Counted from the stretch's first letter, positions 34,951 to 46,278 are shown. The stretch is 64,000 nt of DNA from Bordetella sp. LUAb4 (GCF_021325795.1 NZ_JAHPZX010000004.1:782232-846231); one strand, 5' to 3'. Numbers and translations are program-made. Notes: generated by a model from the letters alone, not told the origin.

Positions 34951-36918
34951 TCAACCCGCCTCGGTCTGGATATCATCCCCGTTGAGGATCTTCGCCGCTT
35001 CCGGCGCAATCTGCACTTTGTACTGCTCGCGCAAGACCTTCAACACGGCGGCGTCTTCTGCCTGGCCCCAAGCCGAAGACAACTGCTGGCTCAAGGCGGT
35101 GGTCACGGCAGGATCGTTCTTGCCGGCTTCGACCTTTTCGATACGCGCCACGACATAGTCGTTCGACTCACGCGCGCCGGCGTAAGCCGGCAGCGGCTTG
35201 GCGGGCACGCGCATCACGGCGTCCAGCACCGGACGCGACAGCTTCTGCGGATTGTCGCGCGAAATATCCACCGCCGCGGCAAAGCCATCCAGCGACGCGG
35301 CCGGGTCCTTGCGCAGCGCTTCCAGCGCCTGCTCGCCCGCCTTGGCGGCCGCATCCGCGGCACGCTCGTCAGTCAGCTTGGCGCGGATCTTGTCCTTCAA
35401 CTGATCCAGCGGCGGCACATGCGCCGGCGTCAAGGCCGCCACGCGCACCACCAGCATGGTGTCGGGCGACAGCTCGATCACGCCGGAATTCTGCTTGTCA
35501 CGCAGCACTTCAGGCGAAAACAGCACCTGACGCACCCGCGGGCTGTCCAGCAAGGCCGAATCCGGACTGCCGGCGGCCGAACCCGCACCCGCCTGGTCCG
35601 GCGGCAGCAATTCCGTGCGGCCGATACCACCGGCCTCGCGCAGCTTCAGGCCCAGCGCATCGGCGGCCGGCTGCAGGCTGTCACGCTGGTCATACACCAG
35701 CGAGGTCAGCTTGGTCGCCATGTCGGAAAAGCGCGAGGCGGCAATCTGCTTGCGGATCTCGTCGACGATCTGCGACTTGACGTCAGCCAGCGGCTTGAAC
35801 TGCCCGGGCTGCAAATCGGTCAGCTTGATGATGTGCAAGCCGTACGGGCTTTGCACCACGCCCGAAACCTGATCCTTCTTCAGGCCGTCGATGGCCTTTT
35901 CCAGCGCGGGCGCGATCACACCCGGCACCAGCCAGCCCAGGTCGCCGCCCTTGCCGGCCGAACCGGCATCCTGCGAATTCTTCTTGGCCAAGTCGGCGAA
36001 GCCGGCCGGATTGGCAGCCGCCTGCTTGGCCAGATCATCCGCCTTGGCCTGCGCTTCCTTGCGCTGCGCCTCGGTGGCATTGGCCGGCAGCTCGATCATG
36101 ATGTGGCTGGCGCGGCGGCGCTCGGGCTGGCCGAACCGGTTCTTGTTCTGATCGTAGTAACGCTGGACGTCCTCGTCCTTGACGGTGATGTCCTTGCTGG
36201 CCGCGGCTTCGTCCAGCACCAGATACTGCGCCTTGACCTGCTCGGGGATCTGGAACTGCTGCTTGTTGGCGTCGTACCAGGCCTGCAGGTCCGCGTCGCT
36301 GACCTGCACCTGCGAACGGAAATCGGCCGCGGCATAGCGGCGCGTGCGCACGCCGCGGACTTCCGTCAGGGCATGTTCGACACTACCAGCGACCTCACTG
36401 GGCACGCGCGCCGTCTGGCCGATAGGCTGCAGCACGCGATCGACGGCCAGCTGGCCGCGCAGGTTGGCTTCGAAGGCACCCGGGCTCAAGCCCTGGGCAG
36501 CCAAGGCGGCACGATAACGCTCGGCGGAGAAGCGGCCATCGTCCTGCACCGCGGGATTGGAGGCAATGGTATTGCGCAGGGTCTCGTCCGACACCGAAAA
36601 GCGGTTGTCGGCGGCCGCGGCGGCCAGGACGCGCTGGTCGATCATCTGGTCCAGCAGGCGCTGGCGCATGGCCGGATTGTCCAGGGCAGCCGCGTCGAAA
36701 CGCGCGCCCATCATCTGGCGATACTGATCCAGCTGGTTGCGGCGCGCCTGATCGTATTCCCGCTGGGTGATGGGGTGACCCGCCACCGTGGCCATCTTGG
36801 GTTCTTCCGACACGAAGCTGCTATAGCTCTGCACGCCGAAGAAGGCGAAGGACGGCACGATCAGAATCAGCAGGATGACCTGCATCCAGCGCTGATGATT
36901 GCGAATAAATTCGAACAT
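34951..36918 (-). CDS. ppiD: Periplasmic folding chaperone PpiD
   Basis: This 655-residue inner-membrane-anchored protein has one N-terminal helix (QVILLILIVPSFAFFG) and a SurA_N-like region. A parvulin domain lies near residues 260-370 with RRASHIMIELPANATEAQRKEAQAKADDLAKQAAAN, DAGSAGKGGDLGWLVPG and VVQSPYGLHIIKLTD. A long helical C-terminus follows. It sits at the periplasmic exit of the Sec translocon and helps fold outer membrane proteins. MFEFIRNHQRW (36918) is the typical family start; the frame to 36984 has no ribosome site. Confidence 0.92.
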   Translation of the reverse strand: MFEFIRNHQRWMQVILLILIVPSFAFFGVQSYSSFVSEEPKMATVAGHPITQREYDQARRNQLDQYRQMMGARFDAAALDNPAMRQRLLDQMIDQRVLAAAAADNRFSVSDETLRNTIASNPAVQDDGRFSAERYRAALAAQGLSPGAFEANLRGQLAVDRVLQPIGQTARVPSEVAGSVEHALTEVRGVRTRRYAAADFRSQVQVSDADLQAWYDANKQQFQIPEQVKAQYLVLDEAAASKDITVKDEDVQRYYDQNKNRFGQPERRRASHIMIELPANATEAQRKEAQAKADDLAKQAAANPAGFADLAKKNSQDAGSAGKGGDLGWLVPGVIAPALEKAIDGLKKDQVSGVVQSPYGLHIIKLTDLQPGQFKPLADVKSQIVDEIRKQIAASRFSDMATKLTSLVYDQRDSLQPAADALGLKLREAGGIGRTELLPPDQAGAGSAAGSPDSALLDSPRVRQVLFSPEVLRDKQNSGVIELSPDTMLVVRVAALTPAHVPPLDQLKDKIRAKLTDERAADAAAKAGEQALEALRKDPAASLDGFAAAVDISRDNPQKLSRPVLDAVMRVPAKPLPAYAGARESNDYVVARIEKVEAGKNDPAVTTALSQQLSSAWGQAEDAAVLKVLREQYKVQIAPEAAKILNGDDIQTEAG

Positions 36919-36983
36919 GGAGTACCTGAGACCCAACGCGGCGGCCGCTACGAACATCCCAGCGACATGCCACACAAAACGCA

Positions 36984-37010
36984 TAAAAAAAGGCGAAACA
37001 AATTCGCCTT
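36984..37010 (-). terminator. Orphan terminator upstream of ppiD
   Basis: The stem AAGGCGAA/TTCGCCTT with a seven-T run on the minus strand is a textbook rho-independent signal, but no minus-strand gene is seen between it and ugpQ. Confidence 0.65.
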
Positions 37011-37224
37011 GCTCTCATACTACGCAGCCGACACTGCATACTATCGGATCAGCGGGCAAGCAGTTTACCACCACTGGCAAGGGCGCCAAACGCCACGGTC
37101 CCCGCCTGCGGTATCCTTGGCGGCTACAAGCTCGTGACGCCCCGCCGCTGCGCGGCCGCGGCGTCAGCCTTCACCCGGTCCAACGCCCCCAATTACGCTC
37201 CAAGTCTGCCCTGAGTCTGCCCTT

Positions 37225-38001
37225 ATGACTGCCTCCTCTTTTTCCTGGCCCTATCCGTCCCTGATCGCGCACCGCTGCGGCGGCAAACTGGCGCCGGAGA
37301 ACACCCCAGCCGCCATGCGGGTGGGCGCCGCGCACGGTTTCACCATGTTCGAGTACGACGTCAAGCTGAGCAAGGACGACGTGCTGTTCCTGCTGCATGA
37401 CGACGACCTCGACCGTACATCCAATGGCCAGGGTCCGGCCAAGGCCAGAACCTGGGCCGAACTGTCCGCCCTGGACGCCGGCTCCTGGCTGTCGCCCACG
37501 TTTGCCGGTGAACGCATGGCCACCCTGGATGAGGTGGCCGCTTTTACGCTGCAGCAGGCCATCGCCAGCAACGTGGAAATCAAGCCCTGCCCCGGCCGCG
37601 AGTCCGAGACCGGCACCGCCGTGGCGCTGGCCGTCCAACGCTTGTGGCAAGGCGCCGCAGTGCCGCCCCTGCTGTCGTCCTTCTCCGAGGACGCCCTGGC
37701 GGCGGCGCACGTCGCCGCCCCGCTGCTGCCGCGCGCCCTGCTGGTGGAGAAGATTCCTTCGGACTGGCGCGACCGCATGGTCCAGCACGACTGCGTGGCC
37801 TTGAACGTCAACCAGAAGGACGTCACGCCCGAGCTGGTGCGCGATGTCCACGCGGCCGGCTACCGGCTGTGCGCCTGGACGGTCAATGACGCCCAGCGCG
37901 CCCGTGACCTGTTGGCCTGGGGGGTGGACGGCCTGTTCACCGATATGCTCGATACCATCCGCCCGCCCTTCCCGGCGCAGGCAGAATCCGCCCAAGCCTG
38001 A
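37225..38001 (+). CDS. ugpQ: Glycerophosphodiester phosphodiesterase
   Basis: This 258-residue cytosolic enzyme hydrolyses glycerophosphodiesters to glycerol-3-phosphate and an alcohol. Catalytic blocks visible: AHRCGGKLAPENT (HR and ENT), FEYDVKLSKD (E and D metal ligands), LLHDDDLDRTSNG, and the conserved IEIKP-type strand NVEIKPCPG. It has no signal peptide, so it is the UgpQ rather than the GlpQ type. It is followed after 11 bases by rlmJ. Confidence 0.9.
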   Translation: MTASSFSWPYPSLIAHRCGGKLAPENTPAAMRVGAAHGFTMFEYDVKLSKDDVLFLLHDDDLDRTSNGQGPAKARTWAELSALDAGSWLSPTFAGERMATLDEVAAFTLQQAIASNVEIKPCPGRESETGTAVALAVQRLWQGAAVPPLLSSFSEDALAAAHVAAPLLPRALLVEKIPSDWRDRMVQHDCVALNVNQKDVTPELVRDVHAAGYRLCAWTVNDAQRARDLLAWGVDGLFTDMLDTIRPPFPAQAESAQA

Positions 38002-38012
38002 GGGGAACCCTT

Positions 38013-38870
38013 TTGTTCAGTTATCGCCACGCCTTCCATGCCGGCAATCACGCGGACGTGCTCAAGCATGCCGTCCTGGCCCACGTCCTCGATTACCTGA
38101 ATCGCAAGGACACGCCCTACTGGGTGATCGACACCCACGCCGGCGCCGGCCTTTACCGTCTGGACAGCGACTGGGCCAACAAGAATGCGGAGTACGCCGA
38201 CGGCATCGCCCGCCTGTGGGACCGCAACGACCTGCCGCCGTTGTTCGCCCGGTATATGGAGCTGGTGCGCAGCCATAACATCGATGGCCACCTGCGCAAC
38301 TACCCGGGATCGCCCTGGTTTACGCTCGAAGCGCTGCGCGAAAGCGACCGCCTGCGCCTGTTCGAAATGCATCCCAGCGAAGCGGAAGTCCTGGTGCGCA
38401 ACCTCGAGCACCAGGGCCGCGTGGCACTGCGCCAGACCACGATCTATGACACCGACGGCTTCGAGGGCGTGAAGGCCTTGCTGCCGCCACCACCGCGCCG
38501 CGGCCTGGTGCTGATCGACCCGTCCTACGAGGACAAGCAGGATTATCGCCGTGCCCTGACCACGGTGAAGGAAGGCGTGAAGCGCTTCGCCACCGGCACC
38601 TACGCGGTCTGGTACCCGCAGGTACAGCGCCGCGAATCCAACGAGCTGCCGCGCCAGCTGGAGCGCCTGGAGGTCAAGAGCTGGCTGCACGTGGCCCTGA
38701 CCGTGAAAAAGCCCGGTGCCGACGGCTTCGGCCTGCACGGCAGCGGCATGTTCCTGGTCAACCCGCCATATACCCTGCATGCCGCCTTGAAGGAAGCCAT
38801 GCCCTGGCTGACCAAGCTGCTGGCGCAAGACGACCGTGCCAGCTTCACGCTGGAACACCGCGCGGGGTAA
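38013..38870 (+). CDS. rlmJ: 23S rRNA (adenine(2030)-N6)-methyltransferase
   Basis: This 285-residue SAM-dependent methyltransferase starts FSYRHAFHAGNHADVLKH, the family hallmark, and contains the SAM motif VIDTHAGAGLYRL and the catalytic DPSYE (DPPY-like) in RRGLVLIDPSYEDKQDY. It methylates A2030 of 23S rRNA. The start codon is TTG with AGGGGA about eight bases upstream; no ATG lies near the conserved N-terminus. Confidence 0.93.
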   Translation: MFSYRHAFHAGNHADVLKHAVLAHVLDYLNRKDTPYWVIDTHAGAGLYRLDSDWANKNAEYADGIARLWDRNDLPPLFARYMELVRSHNIDGHLRNYPGSPWFTLEALRESDRLRLFEMHPSEAEVLVRNLEHQGRVALRQTTIYDTDGFEGVKALLPPPPRRGLVLIDPSYEDKQDYRRALTTVKEGVKRFATGTYAVWYPQVQRRESNELPRQLERLEVKSWLHVALTVKKPGADGFGLHGSGMFLVNPPYTLHAALKEAMPWLTKLLAQDDRASFTLEHRAG

Positions 38871-38884
38871 GCAGGAATCCTCGA

Positions 38885-38920
38885 AAAGGCTCGGCACCGG
38901 TTTCCCGGTGCCGAGCCTTG
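38885..38920. terminator. Bidirectional terminator between rlmJ and oprM-type gene
   Basis: A perfect 15-bp stem (38886-38900 with 38905-38919, loop TTTC) lies between converging genes. The minus-strand read ends in CCTTTTC. Confidence 0.8.
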
Positions 38921-38945
38921 CGACCCGTCAATACGGATTCGAACC

Positions 38946-40538
38946 TCAGCGCGCGACCTGCTGCGCCGGCGCCGACGGCTCCCCTGCCGCCGCCTGCGCC
39001 TGCACGGTCTTATCCGTCCACCCGCCGCCCAGCGCCTTGTACAAGGTCACCAGATTGGTCAGGCGCGCCAAGCGCGTCGTCACCAGGACCTGCTGCGCGT
39101 CATATAGAGAGCGTTGCGAGTCCAGCACGGTCAGGTAGCTATCCACGCCCTGGCGGAAGCGCTGTTGCGACAGGTCATAAGCGCGCTGGTCGGCGGCCAC
39201 CAACAGCTGTTGCGCCTGGATCTGTTGATCCAGCGTACCGCGACCCGCCAAGGCGTCGGCCACTTCGCGGAAAGCGGTCTGGATGGACTGCTCGTACGTG
39301 GCCACCTGGATCTGCTTCTGCAGCTTGGCCACATCCAGGCCCGCCAACAGCGAACCACCGGCGAAGATAGGCGTCGTGATCTGCGGCGCAAAGCTCCAGG
39401 CACCCGAACCGCCCTTGAACAAACCGCCCAAGGTGGCGCTGGCGGTGCCCGCGCTGCCGGTCAGCGAGATGGTCGGGAAGAACGCCGCGCGCGCCGCGCC
39501 GATATTGGCGTTGGCCGCCAACAGGCTGTGCTCGGCGGAACGGATGTCCGGACGGCGCTCCAGCAGGTCGGACGGCAGCCCGGCCGGCAAGGCGGTGGGC
39601 ACCAGCGCGTCGTCCAGATGTCCGGGCGCGTCCAGTTGCGCGCGCAGCTCGGCCGGTACCGGATTACCCAGCAATAGCACCAGCGCATTCATGTCCTGGG
39701 CCACCTGGCGGACATACTGCGCCTGGTTGCGCTCGGCGGTACGCACCGATACCTCGGCCTGGCTCAGGTCCAGGGCGGTGGCGACATCACCGTCGTAGCT
39801 CTGCTTGGTCAGATCGTAGGAATCGCGCTGGCTTTTCAGCGTGTCCTCGGTCAACTTCAGCAGTTCCTGGTCCGCGCGCAAGCTCAGATAGGCATTGACC
39901 ACTTCCGCCACCAGGGTCAGCTGCGTGGCATTGCGCGTCTCATCCTGCGCCAGATAAGTCTGCAGGGCCTGTTCAGACAGGCTGCGGATGCGGCCGAACA
40001 GGTCCAGCTCCCACGACACCGATGCGCCCACCTGATAGGTGTGCGAGGTCACCGCGGTGCCGCTGGACGTCAGGTCGTGCGGCGTGCGCTGCGCGCTCTC
40101 CGTCGCCCCTACCCCTACCGTCGGCAGGATGTCGGAACGCTGGATGCGGTACTGCGCCTGCGCTGCCTGCACGTTCAGCGCGGCAATGCGCAGATCGCGG
40201 TTGTTCGACAGCGACAGATCGACCAGTTGTTGCAGCAGCGGATCGGGGAACATGTCGCGCCAGCCGATATCCGCGGTCGGCACTCCTGCCTGGCTGGCGG
40301 GCTTGGCCGCCGCGCCGTCCGGCATGGTGTACGCCGCCCCCGTGGGATACGCCGCGTCCACCGGCGCGTCGGGACGCTGGTAGTCGGGGATCAGCGTGCA
40401 CCCGGCCAGGGCGGTGGCCAAGGCCAGCGCCACCGCCAGGCGTGCGGGACGAAGGACGCGCAAGGGCGAGCGCGAAGACGAGGATGATGACGAAGACAAG
40501 GACGACATCTTGTTCTTATGCATGACTATGGCGTTCAT
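38946..40538 (-). CDS. RND efflux outer membrane lipoprotein, OprM family
   Basis: This 530-residue TolC-like channel has a lipobox LAGC (Cys47) after a hydrophobic signal, and two OEP domains with conserved [20 protein letters not shown] and [24 protein letters not shown]. It exports drugs together with the adjacent RND pump. The start overlaps the pump stop (ATGA). The signal region begins with an unusual run of nine serines. Last gene of the efflux operon. Confidence 0.93.
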   Translation of the reverse strand: MNAIVMHKNKMSSLSSSSSSSSRSPLRVLRPARLAVALALATALAGCTLIPDYQRPDAPVDAAYPTGAAYTMPDGAAAKPASQAGVPTADIGWRDMFPDPLLQQLVDLSLSNNRDLRIAALNVQAAQAQYRIQRSDILPTVGVGATESAQRTPHDLTSSGTAVTSHTYQVGASVSWELDLFGRIRSLSEQALQTYLAQDETRNATQLTLVAEVVNAYLSLRADQELLKLTEDTLKSQRDSYDLTKQSYDGDVATALDLSQAEVSVRTAERNQAQYVRQVAQDMNALVLLLGNPVPAELRAQLDAPGHLDDALVPTALPAGLPSDLLERRPDIRSAEHSLLAANANIGAARAAFFPTISLTGSAGTASATLGGLFKGGSGAWSFAPQITTPIFAGGSLLAGLDVAKLQKQIQVATYEQSIQTAFREVADALAGRGTLDQQIQAQQLLVAADQRAYDLSQQRFRQGVDSYLTVLDSQRSLYDAQQVLVTTRLARLTNLVTLYKALGGGWTDKTVQAQAAAGEPSAPAQQVAR

Positions 40539-43500
40539 TCAGCATGCCCTCCCGATGGCTCGGAAGCAGGCTGCCGGGGTTGATGCCGGGCATCGTTGGG
40601 ATCGTGCGGATCGCCGGTCTCGCTCGCGCGCTTCACACGGAACACCTTGAGCATGACCACGAAGAACATCGGCACGAAGAAAATGGCCAGGAACGTCGCG
40701 GACAACATCCCGCCGATCACGCCCGTACCGATGGCGTTCTGGCTGCCCGAACCGGCGCCGGTGGAAATCGCCAGCGGCACCACGCCCAGGATGAAGGCCA
40801 GCGACGTCATCAGGATGGGACGCAGACGTTGGCGTGCCGCATGCACCGCCGCCTCGGTCAGGCTGGCCCCGGCTTCGTAGTGTTCCTTGGCGAATTCCAC
40901 GATAAGAATCGCGTTCTTCGCCGCCAGGCCCACGGTGGTCAGCAGCCCCACCTGGAAGTACACGTCGTTGGAAAGCCCGCGCAACAAGGTCGCGGCCAGT
41001 GTCCCGATGATGCCCAGCGGCACCACCAGCATCACCGCCGTCGGAATCGACCAGCTTTCATACAGGGCGGCCAGGCACAGGAACACCACGATCAGGGAGA
41101 TCGCGTACAGCGCCGGCGCCTGCGAACCCGACATGCGTTCCTCGTAAGACAAGCCGGTCCACTCGAAGCCGATGCCTTGCGGCAGCGTCGATGCCATGCG
41201 CTCCATCTCCGCCATTGCCTGGCCGGTACTCTGGCCGGGCGCGGGCTGGCCCAGGATTTCATACGCGGGCACGCCGTTGTAGCGGTTCAGCTTCTGCGCG
41301 CCAAAGGTCCATTCCGCCGTCGCGAAGGACGAGAACGGAACCATGCCGCCACTGCTATTGCGCACGTACCACTTGTTGAGATCGTCCGGCAGCATGCGCG
41401 ACGAAGGCTCGCCCTGCACATATACCTTCTTCACGCGGCCACGGTCGATGAAGTCATTGACGTAGGACGAACCCCAGGCGGTGCTCAACGTGCTGTCGAT
41501 ATCGGCGATAGACAGGCCCAGCACCTGGGCTTTCTCGCGATCGATGTTCAACTGGTACTGCGGCGCATCTTCCACGCCGTTGGGACGCACACCTGTCAGC
41601 AGCTTGTTCTGCATGGCCTGGCCCAGCAACTGATTGCGCGCGGCCAGCAGCTTCTCGTGGCCCACGCCGGCGCGGTCCATCAGCATGAAGTCGAAACCGG
41701 TGGCATTACCCAGTTCCAGCACCGCGGGCGGCGCGAAGGCGAACACTTGCGCGTTGCGGATGTTCTTGCCGAACCATGCCTGCGTGCGCGCGGCCAATGC
41801 GCCCACCTTCTGCTTGGCCGAACCGCGATCGGCCCAGTCGTGCAGCTTGATGAACATCATGCCGGCGTTCTGGCCACGGCCACCGAAGTTGAAGCCGTTG
41901 ATGGCGAACACCGATTCGACCGTGTCTTTCTCGTCTTCGAGCAAGTGCTTGGTGGCCTGGTCCAGCACCTGCTGCGTCTGCTCGGCCGTCGAGCCGTTGG
42001 GACCCAGCACCTGCGCGAACAGGATGCCTTGATCTTCTTCCGGCAGGAAGGAGGTCGGCACGCGCATGAACATGAACACCATGCCGGCGACCAGCAACAG
42101 GTAGATGAACATCAGGCGCTTGGTGCGGTTCAAGCCGCGCGACACCGTATTGGCGTAGCCATGGCTGCCGCGGTCGAAGGTCCGGTTGAACCAGCCGAAG
42201 AAGCCCGTCTTGGCGCCGTGATGGCCCTTGGGTATGGGCTTGAGCAGCGTCGCGCACAGCGCCGGCGTGAACACCAGGGCCACGATCACCGACAGCGCCA
42301 TGGAGGCCACGATGGTGATGGAGAACTGGCGATAGATCACGCCCGTGGAACCGCCGAAGAAAGCCATCGGCACGAACACCGCGGCCAGCACCATGGCGAT
42401 ACCCACCAGCGCGCCGGTGATCTGCTCCATGGATTTGCGTGTCGCCTGCCGGGGTGTGAGCCCCTCCTCCGCCATCAGGCGTTCGACGTTCTCCACCACC
42501 ACGATGGCGTCATCCACCAGCAGGCCGATGGCCAGCACCATGCCGAACATGGTCAGCGTATTGATGGTGAAGCCGGCCAGGGCCAGCACGGCGAAGGCGC
42601 CCAGCAGCACCACCGGCACCGCCAGCGTCGGAATCAGCGTGGCCCGGAAGTTCTGCAGGAACAGATACATCACCAGGAACACCAGCACGATGGCTTCGCC
42701 CAGGGTCTTGAACACTTCCTCGATGGACAGGCTGACGAACGGCGTGGTGTCGTAGGGATACACCACGTCCATGCCGGCCGGGAAGAAGGGTTTCAGACCG
42801 GCGATGGTGGCGCGGATGGCCTTGGCGGTATCCAGCGCGTTGGCGCCCGGCGCCAGCTTGATGGCCAGGCCTGCCGCCGGACGGCCGTTGTACTGGCTGT
42901 CGATGGTATAGGACGACGCGTTCAGTTCGGTGCGGCCGACGTCGCGCACGCGCACTTGCGAACCGTCCGGGTTGACCTTCAGCAGGATATTGGCGAACTG
43001 CTCAGGCGTCTGCAGGCGCGACGGACCGATGATGGTCGCCGTCAGCTGCTGCCCGCGCACGGCGGGCAAGCCGCCCAGTTGGCCGCTGGAGATCTGCACG
43101 TTTTGCGCACTGATGGCGTTGACCACGTCCACCGTCGTCAGGCCATAGTTCAGCAGCTTGGCCGGATCCAGCCACACCCGCATGGCGTAGGACGAACCGA
43201 ACAGCTGGAAGTCACCCACGCCATTGGTCCGGCTGATGGGATCCTGCACGTAGGACGCCACGTAGTCGGCCAAGTCGGCACGACTCATATTGCCGTCGCG
43301 CGAGATGAAGCCGGCCACCATCAAGAAGTTCTTGGTGGCCTTGGTCACGCGGATGCCCTGCTGCTGCACTTCCTGCGGCAACAAGGGCGTGGCCAGCGAC
43401 AGCTTGTTCTGCACCTGCACCTGCGCGGTATCCGCGTTGGTGCCCTGGCGGAACGTGATCGTCATGGTCACGCTGCCGTCGGCCGAGCTTTCGGAGTACA

Positions 43501-43732
43501 TGTACTCCAGCCCGTCGATGCCGTTCATCTGCTGTTCGATCACCTGCACCACGGTGTCCTGCACCGTTTGCGCGGACGCGCCCGGGTAGGTCACCTGGAT
43601 GGCGATGGAAGGTGGCGCGATATTCGGATACTGCGAAACGGGTAGGCCGAAGATCGACAAGGCGCCCGCCAACATCATGACGATGGCGATCACCCAGGCG
43701 AATACCGGCCTTTCGATAAAAAACTTTGCCAT
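40535..43732 (-). CDS. RND multidrug efflux pump, AcrB/MexB-like (HAE1)
   Basis: This 1065-residue inner membrane proton-drug antiporter has twelve helices in two halves with two large periplasmic loops. Proton relay aspartates are in [14 protein letters not shown] (helix 4). The N-terminus [20 protein letters not shown] is typical, as is the porter motif [17 protein letters not shown]. Length fits HAE1 pumps. The substrate range cannot be read from sequence. The gene lies between the membrane fusion protein and the channel. Confidence 0.95.
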   Translation of the reverse strand: MAKFFIERPVFAWVIAIVMMLAGALSIFGLPVSQYPNIAPPSIAIQVTYPGASAQTVQDTVVQVIEQQMNGIDGLEYMYSESSADGSVTMTITFRQGTNADTAQVQVQNKLSLATPLLPQEVQQQGIRVTKATKNFLMVAGFISRDGNMSRADLADYVASYVQDPISRTNGVGDFQLFGSSYAMRVWLDPAKLLNYGLTTVDVVNAISAQNVQISSGQLGGLPAVRGQQLTATIIGPSRLQTPEQFANILLKVNPDGSQVRVRDVGRTELNASSYTIDSQYNGRPAAGLAIKLAPGANALDTAKAIRATIAGLKPFFPAGMDVVYPYDTTPFVSLSIEEVFKTLGEAIVLVFLVMYLFLQNFRATLIPTLAVPVVLLGAFAVLALAGFTINTLTMFGMVLAIGLLVDDAIVVVENVERLMAEEGLTPRQATRKSMEQITGALVGIAMVLAAVFVPMAFFGGSTGVIYRQFSITIVASMALSVIVALVFTPALCATLLKPIPKGHHGAKTGFFGWFNRTFDRGSHGYANTVSRGLNRTKRLMFIYLLLVAGMVFMFMRVPTSFLPEEDQGILFAQVLGPNGSTAEQTQQVLDQATKHLLEDEKDTVESVFAINGFNFGGRGQNAGMMFIKLHDWADRGSAKQKVGALAARTQAWFGKNIRNAQVFAFAPPAVLELGNATGFDFMLMDRAGVGHEKLLAARNQLLGQAMQNKLLTGVRPNGVEDAPQYQLNIDREKAQVLGLSIADIDSTLSTAWGSSYVNDFIDRGRVKKVYVQGEPSSRMLPDDLNKWYVRNSSGGMVPFSSFATAEWTFGAQKLNRYNGVPAYEILGQPAPGQSTGQAMAEMERMASTLPQGIGFEWTGLSYEERMSGSQAPALYAISLIVVFLCLAALYESWSIPTAVMLVVPLGIIGTLAATLLRGLSNDVYFQVGLLTTVGLAAKNAILIVEFAKEHYEAGASLTEAAVHAARQRLRPILMTSLAFILGVVPLAISTGAGSGSQNAIGTGVIGGMLSATFLAIFFVPMFFVVMLKVFRVKRASETGDPHDPNDARHQPRQPASEPSGGHAE

Positions 43733-43743
43733 GCTGCGGGCTC

Positions 43744-44949
43744 CTAGCGGGCTTGCGCCGCCGCGGCCGGAGCCGCCTTGTTCTGGTCGGCCGGCGCCGG
43801 ATTGGCGGCGACTTCATTGGCCGTGACTTCCGCCCCGGGACGGATGGTCTGCAGTCCTTCGAGCACCACGCGATCGCCGGCTTTCAGACCGTCGGTCACC
43901 AGCCAGTTGCTGCCGATGGCGCGGTCGGTCTTGATTTCGCGCAGCTCGATCTTGTTCTCCGCGTTCACCAGCATCACGGTGGGCGAGCCGTTCTGGCTGC
44001 GCGCGACGCCCTTCTGCGGCACCAGCAGGCCTTGCTCCCTGATCCCATCGCTCAAACGGGCACGCACGAACATGCCGGGCAGCAGACGGTGGTCGGGGTT
44101 GGGGAACACCGCGCGCAGCGTGACGGCGCCGGTGCTCTGGTCGACGGTGACTTCGGAGAACTGCAGCTTGCCTTGCTGATTGAACTGGCTGCCGTCTTCC
44201 AGCGTCAGGCTGACCTGGGCCGCCTGGTCGCCTTCGGCCCGCTTGATCAAGCCTTTGTTCAATTGGTCCTGCAATCGCAGCAGTTGCGCGCTGGACTGCA
44301 CGACATCGACGTAGATGGGGTCGATCTGCTGCACCGAAGCCAGCGCCGTGGTCTGGTTGGCGGTCACCAGCGCACCCTCGGTCACCGAGGAACGGCCGAT
44401 GATGCCTTCGATGGGCGACAGCACGCGCGTGTAGACCAGATTGATGCGCGCCGTGTCGACAGCAGCCTTGGCCGATAGCACGTCGGCGGCCGCCTGGTCG
44501 CGCGTGGCGACGGCATCGTCATAGGTCTGGCGGCTGACGGCGCGCGTTTCGACCAGGGGCTTGTAGCGTTGAGCCAGCAAGGCGGCGGTCTTGACCGAGG
44601 CCTCGGCCCGCGCCAGCGCGGCGCGGTTGCTGTCCAGCGTCGCCTGGTACAGCGCGGGGTCGATCTGATACAGCTGCTGGCCGGCCTTGACGTTGCCGCC
44701 TTCGGTGAAGGTGCGCTTGAGCACGATGCCGTTGACCTGCGGCCGGACTTCGGCAATGCGATAAGCCGAGGTGCGCCCCGGCAATTCAGTGGTCAGCGAA
44801 ACCGGCTGGGTCTTCAGGGTCACCACGCCCACCGTGGGCTTGGCGCCGCCCTGCGGCGCCGCATCTTGTTTACCGCACGCCGCCAGGGCGAGCGTGAGCG
44901 CAGCGATCGCCACTACCGCGCCCGTGCGCGCAGCGGTCTTGTTTTTCAT
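43744..44949 (-). CDS. RND periplasmic adaptor, AcrA/MexA family
   Basis: This 401-residue lipoprotein has a signal ending LAAC (Cys25), a lipoyl-like hairpin split by helices ([62 protein letters not shown]), a barrel and a membrane-proximal domain ([30 protein letters not shown]). It joins the RND pump to the OprM channel. ATG 44949 has AGGA ten bases upstream; the ATG at 44958 lies too close to it. Confidence 0.93.
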   Translation of the reverse strand: MKNKTAARTGAVVAIAALTLALAACGKQDAAPQGGAKPTVGVVTLKTQPVSLTTELPGRTSAYRIAEVRPQVNGIVLKRTFTEGGNVKAGQQLYQIDPALYQATLDSNRAALARAEASVKTAALLAQRYKPLVETRAVSRQTYDDAVATRDQAAADVLSAKAAVDTARINLVYTRVLSPIEGIIGRSSVTEGALVTANQTTALASVQQIDPIYVDVVQSSAQLLRLQDQLNKGLIKRAEGDQAAQVSLTLEDGSQFNQQGKLQFSEVTVDQSTGAVTLRAVFPNPDHRLLPGMFVRARLSDGIREQGLLVPQKGVARSQNGSPTVMLVNAENKIELREIKTDRAIGSNWLVTDGLKAGDRVVLEGLQTIRPGAEVTANEVAANPAPADQNKAAPAAAAQAR

Positions 44950-45097
44950 CTGTAGCATTTCCTGGTTCCAACAAAAGCGGGGCTGGGACGCCTGCAGGCC
45001 GCAAGCCGATTGTGTCAACCGCTGATTAAGCTTTGTTTAAGCCAAATCAGCAAAGCCTAATTTTTACCACTTGTTCAATTTGCTGCGGTGCAAAAGG

Positions 45098-45110
45098 GTG
45101 CATTGTGCAC
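45098..45110. promoter_or_regulatory. Candidate LysR operator between efflux operon and regulator
   Basis: The perfect inverted repeat GTGCA-TTG-TGCAC lies in the 228-base divergent intergenic region. Confidence 0.4.
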
Positions 45111-45177
45111 TATTCCACTGGGCTAGCAAAGAAAAGGTCCTGCGAAAACATAGTTCCACTCATGGGATAATAGCGAC

Positions 45178-46089
45178 ATGAGCAAACAGTTACAAACTAT
45201 GGAATTGTTCGTCGAGGTCGCTAAAGCGAAGAGCTTCAGCCGCGCTGCATTGGTCCTCGGCGTACCGAAATCCACCCTCTCAAGACAGGTGGCGGAGCTG
45301 GAACGTTCCCTTGGCCTACGTCTACTCAGCCGAACCACGCGAAAAGTGGAGCTGACCGACGCTGGCGAGCGCTATTTTGCCCGCTGCCAGCATATCGTGG
45401 CCGAGGCCCAGGTGGCTCATGAAGAAATCATGGATCTTGCGAGCACGCCCTTCGGCCCCCTGCGCGTGAACATGCCGGCGGACTTCGGCACGGACTTCCT
45501 GGCAGAAATCTTCATGGAATTTTCCTGCCGCTTTCCGGATGTGACGTTTCGCCTGGATCTGGCCGCGCCGGAGCATGCCGGCCAAGTGTTCCAGACTTGC
45601 GACGTCGCCATCGAAATCGGCGAGCAGCCGGCCCAGACCCGGATCGCGCGCCAGTTGGGTGTCATGTCCGCCCATCTTTACGCGGCGCCGCGCTATCTGG
45701 CCGAGCATGGCACGCCTACCCATCCCGCCGATCTGGCCGAACATGAATGCATCGAGTTCCGCGCCACCCAGGGGTCACGCGTGACCCGCTGGCCTTTGCA
45801 CAGCCGAGGAGAACACATCGAGTTCCATCCCGGCAAGCGGTTTTCGCTGAACAGCACCGGCATGATCCGGCGCCTGGCCGTGCTGGGCGCGGGCATCGCC
45901 ATCCTGGCCGAAGACAGCGCGCGCCCGGAACTGGCGGCCGGCACCTTGCGGCGCGTACTGCCGGATTGGGAAGCGGGACCTTTTCCGGTGTATGCGGTGA
46001 CCGAGACGCGGCTGCTGCCGGCGAAGACGCGGATCTTTGTGGACTTCCTGGCGGAAAGGCTGCGCAGCGGCTTGAATCGAACGACCTGA
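45178..46089 (+). CDS. LysR-family regulator (CrgA-like), divergent from RND operon
   Basis: This 303-residue protein has a winged helix MELFVEVAKAKSFSRAALVLGVPKSTLSRQVAELERSLGLRLLSRTTRKVELTD and a CrgA-like effector domain (FGPLRVNMPADFG; ECIEFRATQGSRVTRWPL). It is divergent from the efflux operon and probably controls it, in place of the TetR regulator more usual for such pumps. Confidence 0.87.
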   Translation: MSKQLQTMELFVEVAKAKSFSRAALVLGVPKSTLSRQVAELERSLGLRLLSRTTRKVELTDAGERYFARCQHIVAEAQVAHEEIMDLASTPFGPLRVNMPADFGTDFLAEIFMEFSCRFPDVTFRLDLAAPEHAGQVFQTCDVAIEIGEQPAQTRIARQLGVMSAHLYAAPRYLAEHGTPTHPADLAEHECIEFRATQGSRVTRWPLHSRGEHIEFHPGKRFSLNSTGMIRRLAVLGAGIAILAEDSARPELAAGTLRRVLPDWEAGPFPVYAVTETRLLPAKTRIFVDFLAERLRSGLNRTT

Positions 46090-46253
46090 GGTTCGACCGC
46101 AGCGTAAGCGGCTTGTGCGCCGTTTACCGGCACCTTGCTGCGTCTGTGTCGCTCTCACCCTGCGCCTTCGTGCCGCCGTTGACGTCATGCCTGCTGTCAT
46201 GTCGAGCACAAACGGAACGTCAAATGTTGCGCCAGCGTCCGTCCAGCAGCCGA

Positions 46254-46278
46254 GGAACCGGCTTCCCATTGCCGCGAC
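46254..46278 (+). promoter_or_regulatory. ECF-type promoter, GGAAC-N16-CGAC
   Basis: GGAAC (46254-46258) is followed after 16 bases by CGAC (46275-46278), 31 bases before the ATG. It is the most divergent copy of the cluster motif. Confidence 0.5.

Noticed and set aside
38936..38950. GGATTCGAACCTC resembling a tRNA T-loop
   Set aside because: No acceptor or anticodon stems surround it, and it lies at the 3' end of the OprM-type gene.
40544..43645. Very long plus-strand ORF opposite the RND pump gene
   Set aside because: It is a shadow frame, His/Arg/Gln-rich, of a well-conserved pump gene. Similar long shadows lie opposite ppiD, livM and gsiA.
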